DNA of 64,000 nucleotides from Bradyrhizobium sp. CCGB12 (GTDB taxonomy: Bacteria > Pseudomonadota > Alphaproteobacteria > Rhizobiales > Xanthobacteraceae), in assembly GCF_024199845.1 (NCBI RefSeq), contig NZ_JANADO010000001.1, positions 2,542,001 to 2,606,000 on the forward strand. Reading direction: 5' to 3'. Below, piece by piece: positions 63,842-64,000 of this stretch. Position numbers and translations under genes: made by a program. The notes under the pieces are model-generated. The model was given only the letters and a program-made list of their open reading frames with translations, had not been told where the DNA came from and did no database searches. How positions within the stretch are numbered: the first letter of the stretch is position 1; every line of letters starts with the position of its first letter.

Positions 63842-64000
63842 TCAGGGCCGAGGTGGCAGATCGCCGCCGCGCTCGCCAATCGCCCGCTCAACTTCGCCGG
63901 CGAGCACGCTCAAATGTTCGGCCAGCCGGGCAAAGAGGTCTCGTTTCTTCGGGTCGGTTGCTAGATCCCGAATTAGGGCGCATTCAGCAGCGCCGGTTTG
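63842..64000 (-). CDS. Small helical protein, paralogue of 61030 (5' end outside window)
   Basis: At least 52 residues: TGAAECALIRDLATDPKKRDLF, then ARLAEHLSVLAGEVERAIG, ending DLPPRP at a TGA (63842). Most core positions are identical or similar to the gene at 61030. The start is beyond the window. Confidence 0.75.
   Translation of the reverse strand, partial: QTGAAECALIRDLATDPKKRDLFARLAEHLSVLAGEVERAIGERGGDLPPRP

Overview
The window reads as a chromosomal segment of a slow-growing, high-GC alphaproteobacterium, most likely Bradyrhizobium or a close relative. This is an inference from DUF3551 and other small Bradyrhizobium-type proteins, rhizobial LexA boxes of the form GAAC-N7-GAAC, Omp31-like barrels and several families of intergenic palindromic repeats. 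No tRNA, rRNA or CRISPR array was seen.

Layout. 1-7.7 kb: the start of trmFO, then small housekeeping and envelope genes (DUF1127, lytic transglycosylase, DUF2189, DUF3597, two paralogous small GNATs around an SPW membrane protein). 7.8-11.1 kb: an acyl-CoA synthetase / PPC-domain pair and a solitary AAA ATPase. 11.1-17 kb: a repeat-rich, gene-poor stretch, an SRPBCC / beta-propeller pair, an IS1182-type element that appears to split a palindromic repeat, and an IS110-type transposase. 17-26 kb: nucleoside hydrolase, HAD phosphatase, DinB-like protein, uvrA, three tandem outer-membrane barrel genes with matching terminators, and ssb. Both uvrA and ssb carry LexA boxes. 26.5-34 kb: gyrA (TTG start), a kinase-like APH protein, a serine hydrolase and the potassium transporter kup. 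34.5-43.4 kb: coaD, two cyclophilins, queA and tgt, with asd, a PepSY protein, a TetR regulator and a patatin-like lipoprotein lying between queA and tgt. 43.4-54 kb: cysteine synthase, an orphan BrnA-like antitoxin, a caspase-like protease, a DMT transporter, RidA, a formyltransferase-like protein, an AI-2E family transporter and a Nudix hydrolase. 54-64 kb: an accessory region with a second Mfd-like helicase, DUF3551 proteins, a decayed gene copy, a structured-RNA candidate and many 50-90-residue proteins, two of which are clear paralogues.

The most unusual signals are: (1) a 23-codon, threonine-rich and probably leaderless open reading frame followed by an intrinsic terminator just before asd, which reads as a threonine attenuator; (2) a tRNA-guanine transglycosylase that has lost all four zinc ligands but keeps both catalytic aspartates; (3) a pair of matching 21-bp operator palindromes on either side of the patatin-tetR unit; (4) a multi-hairpin RNA candidate ending in a terminator before the Mfd-like gene; and (5) an IS1182 element sitting inside a REP-like palindrome next to an IS110 element whose 5' flank is structured.
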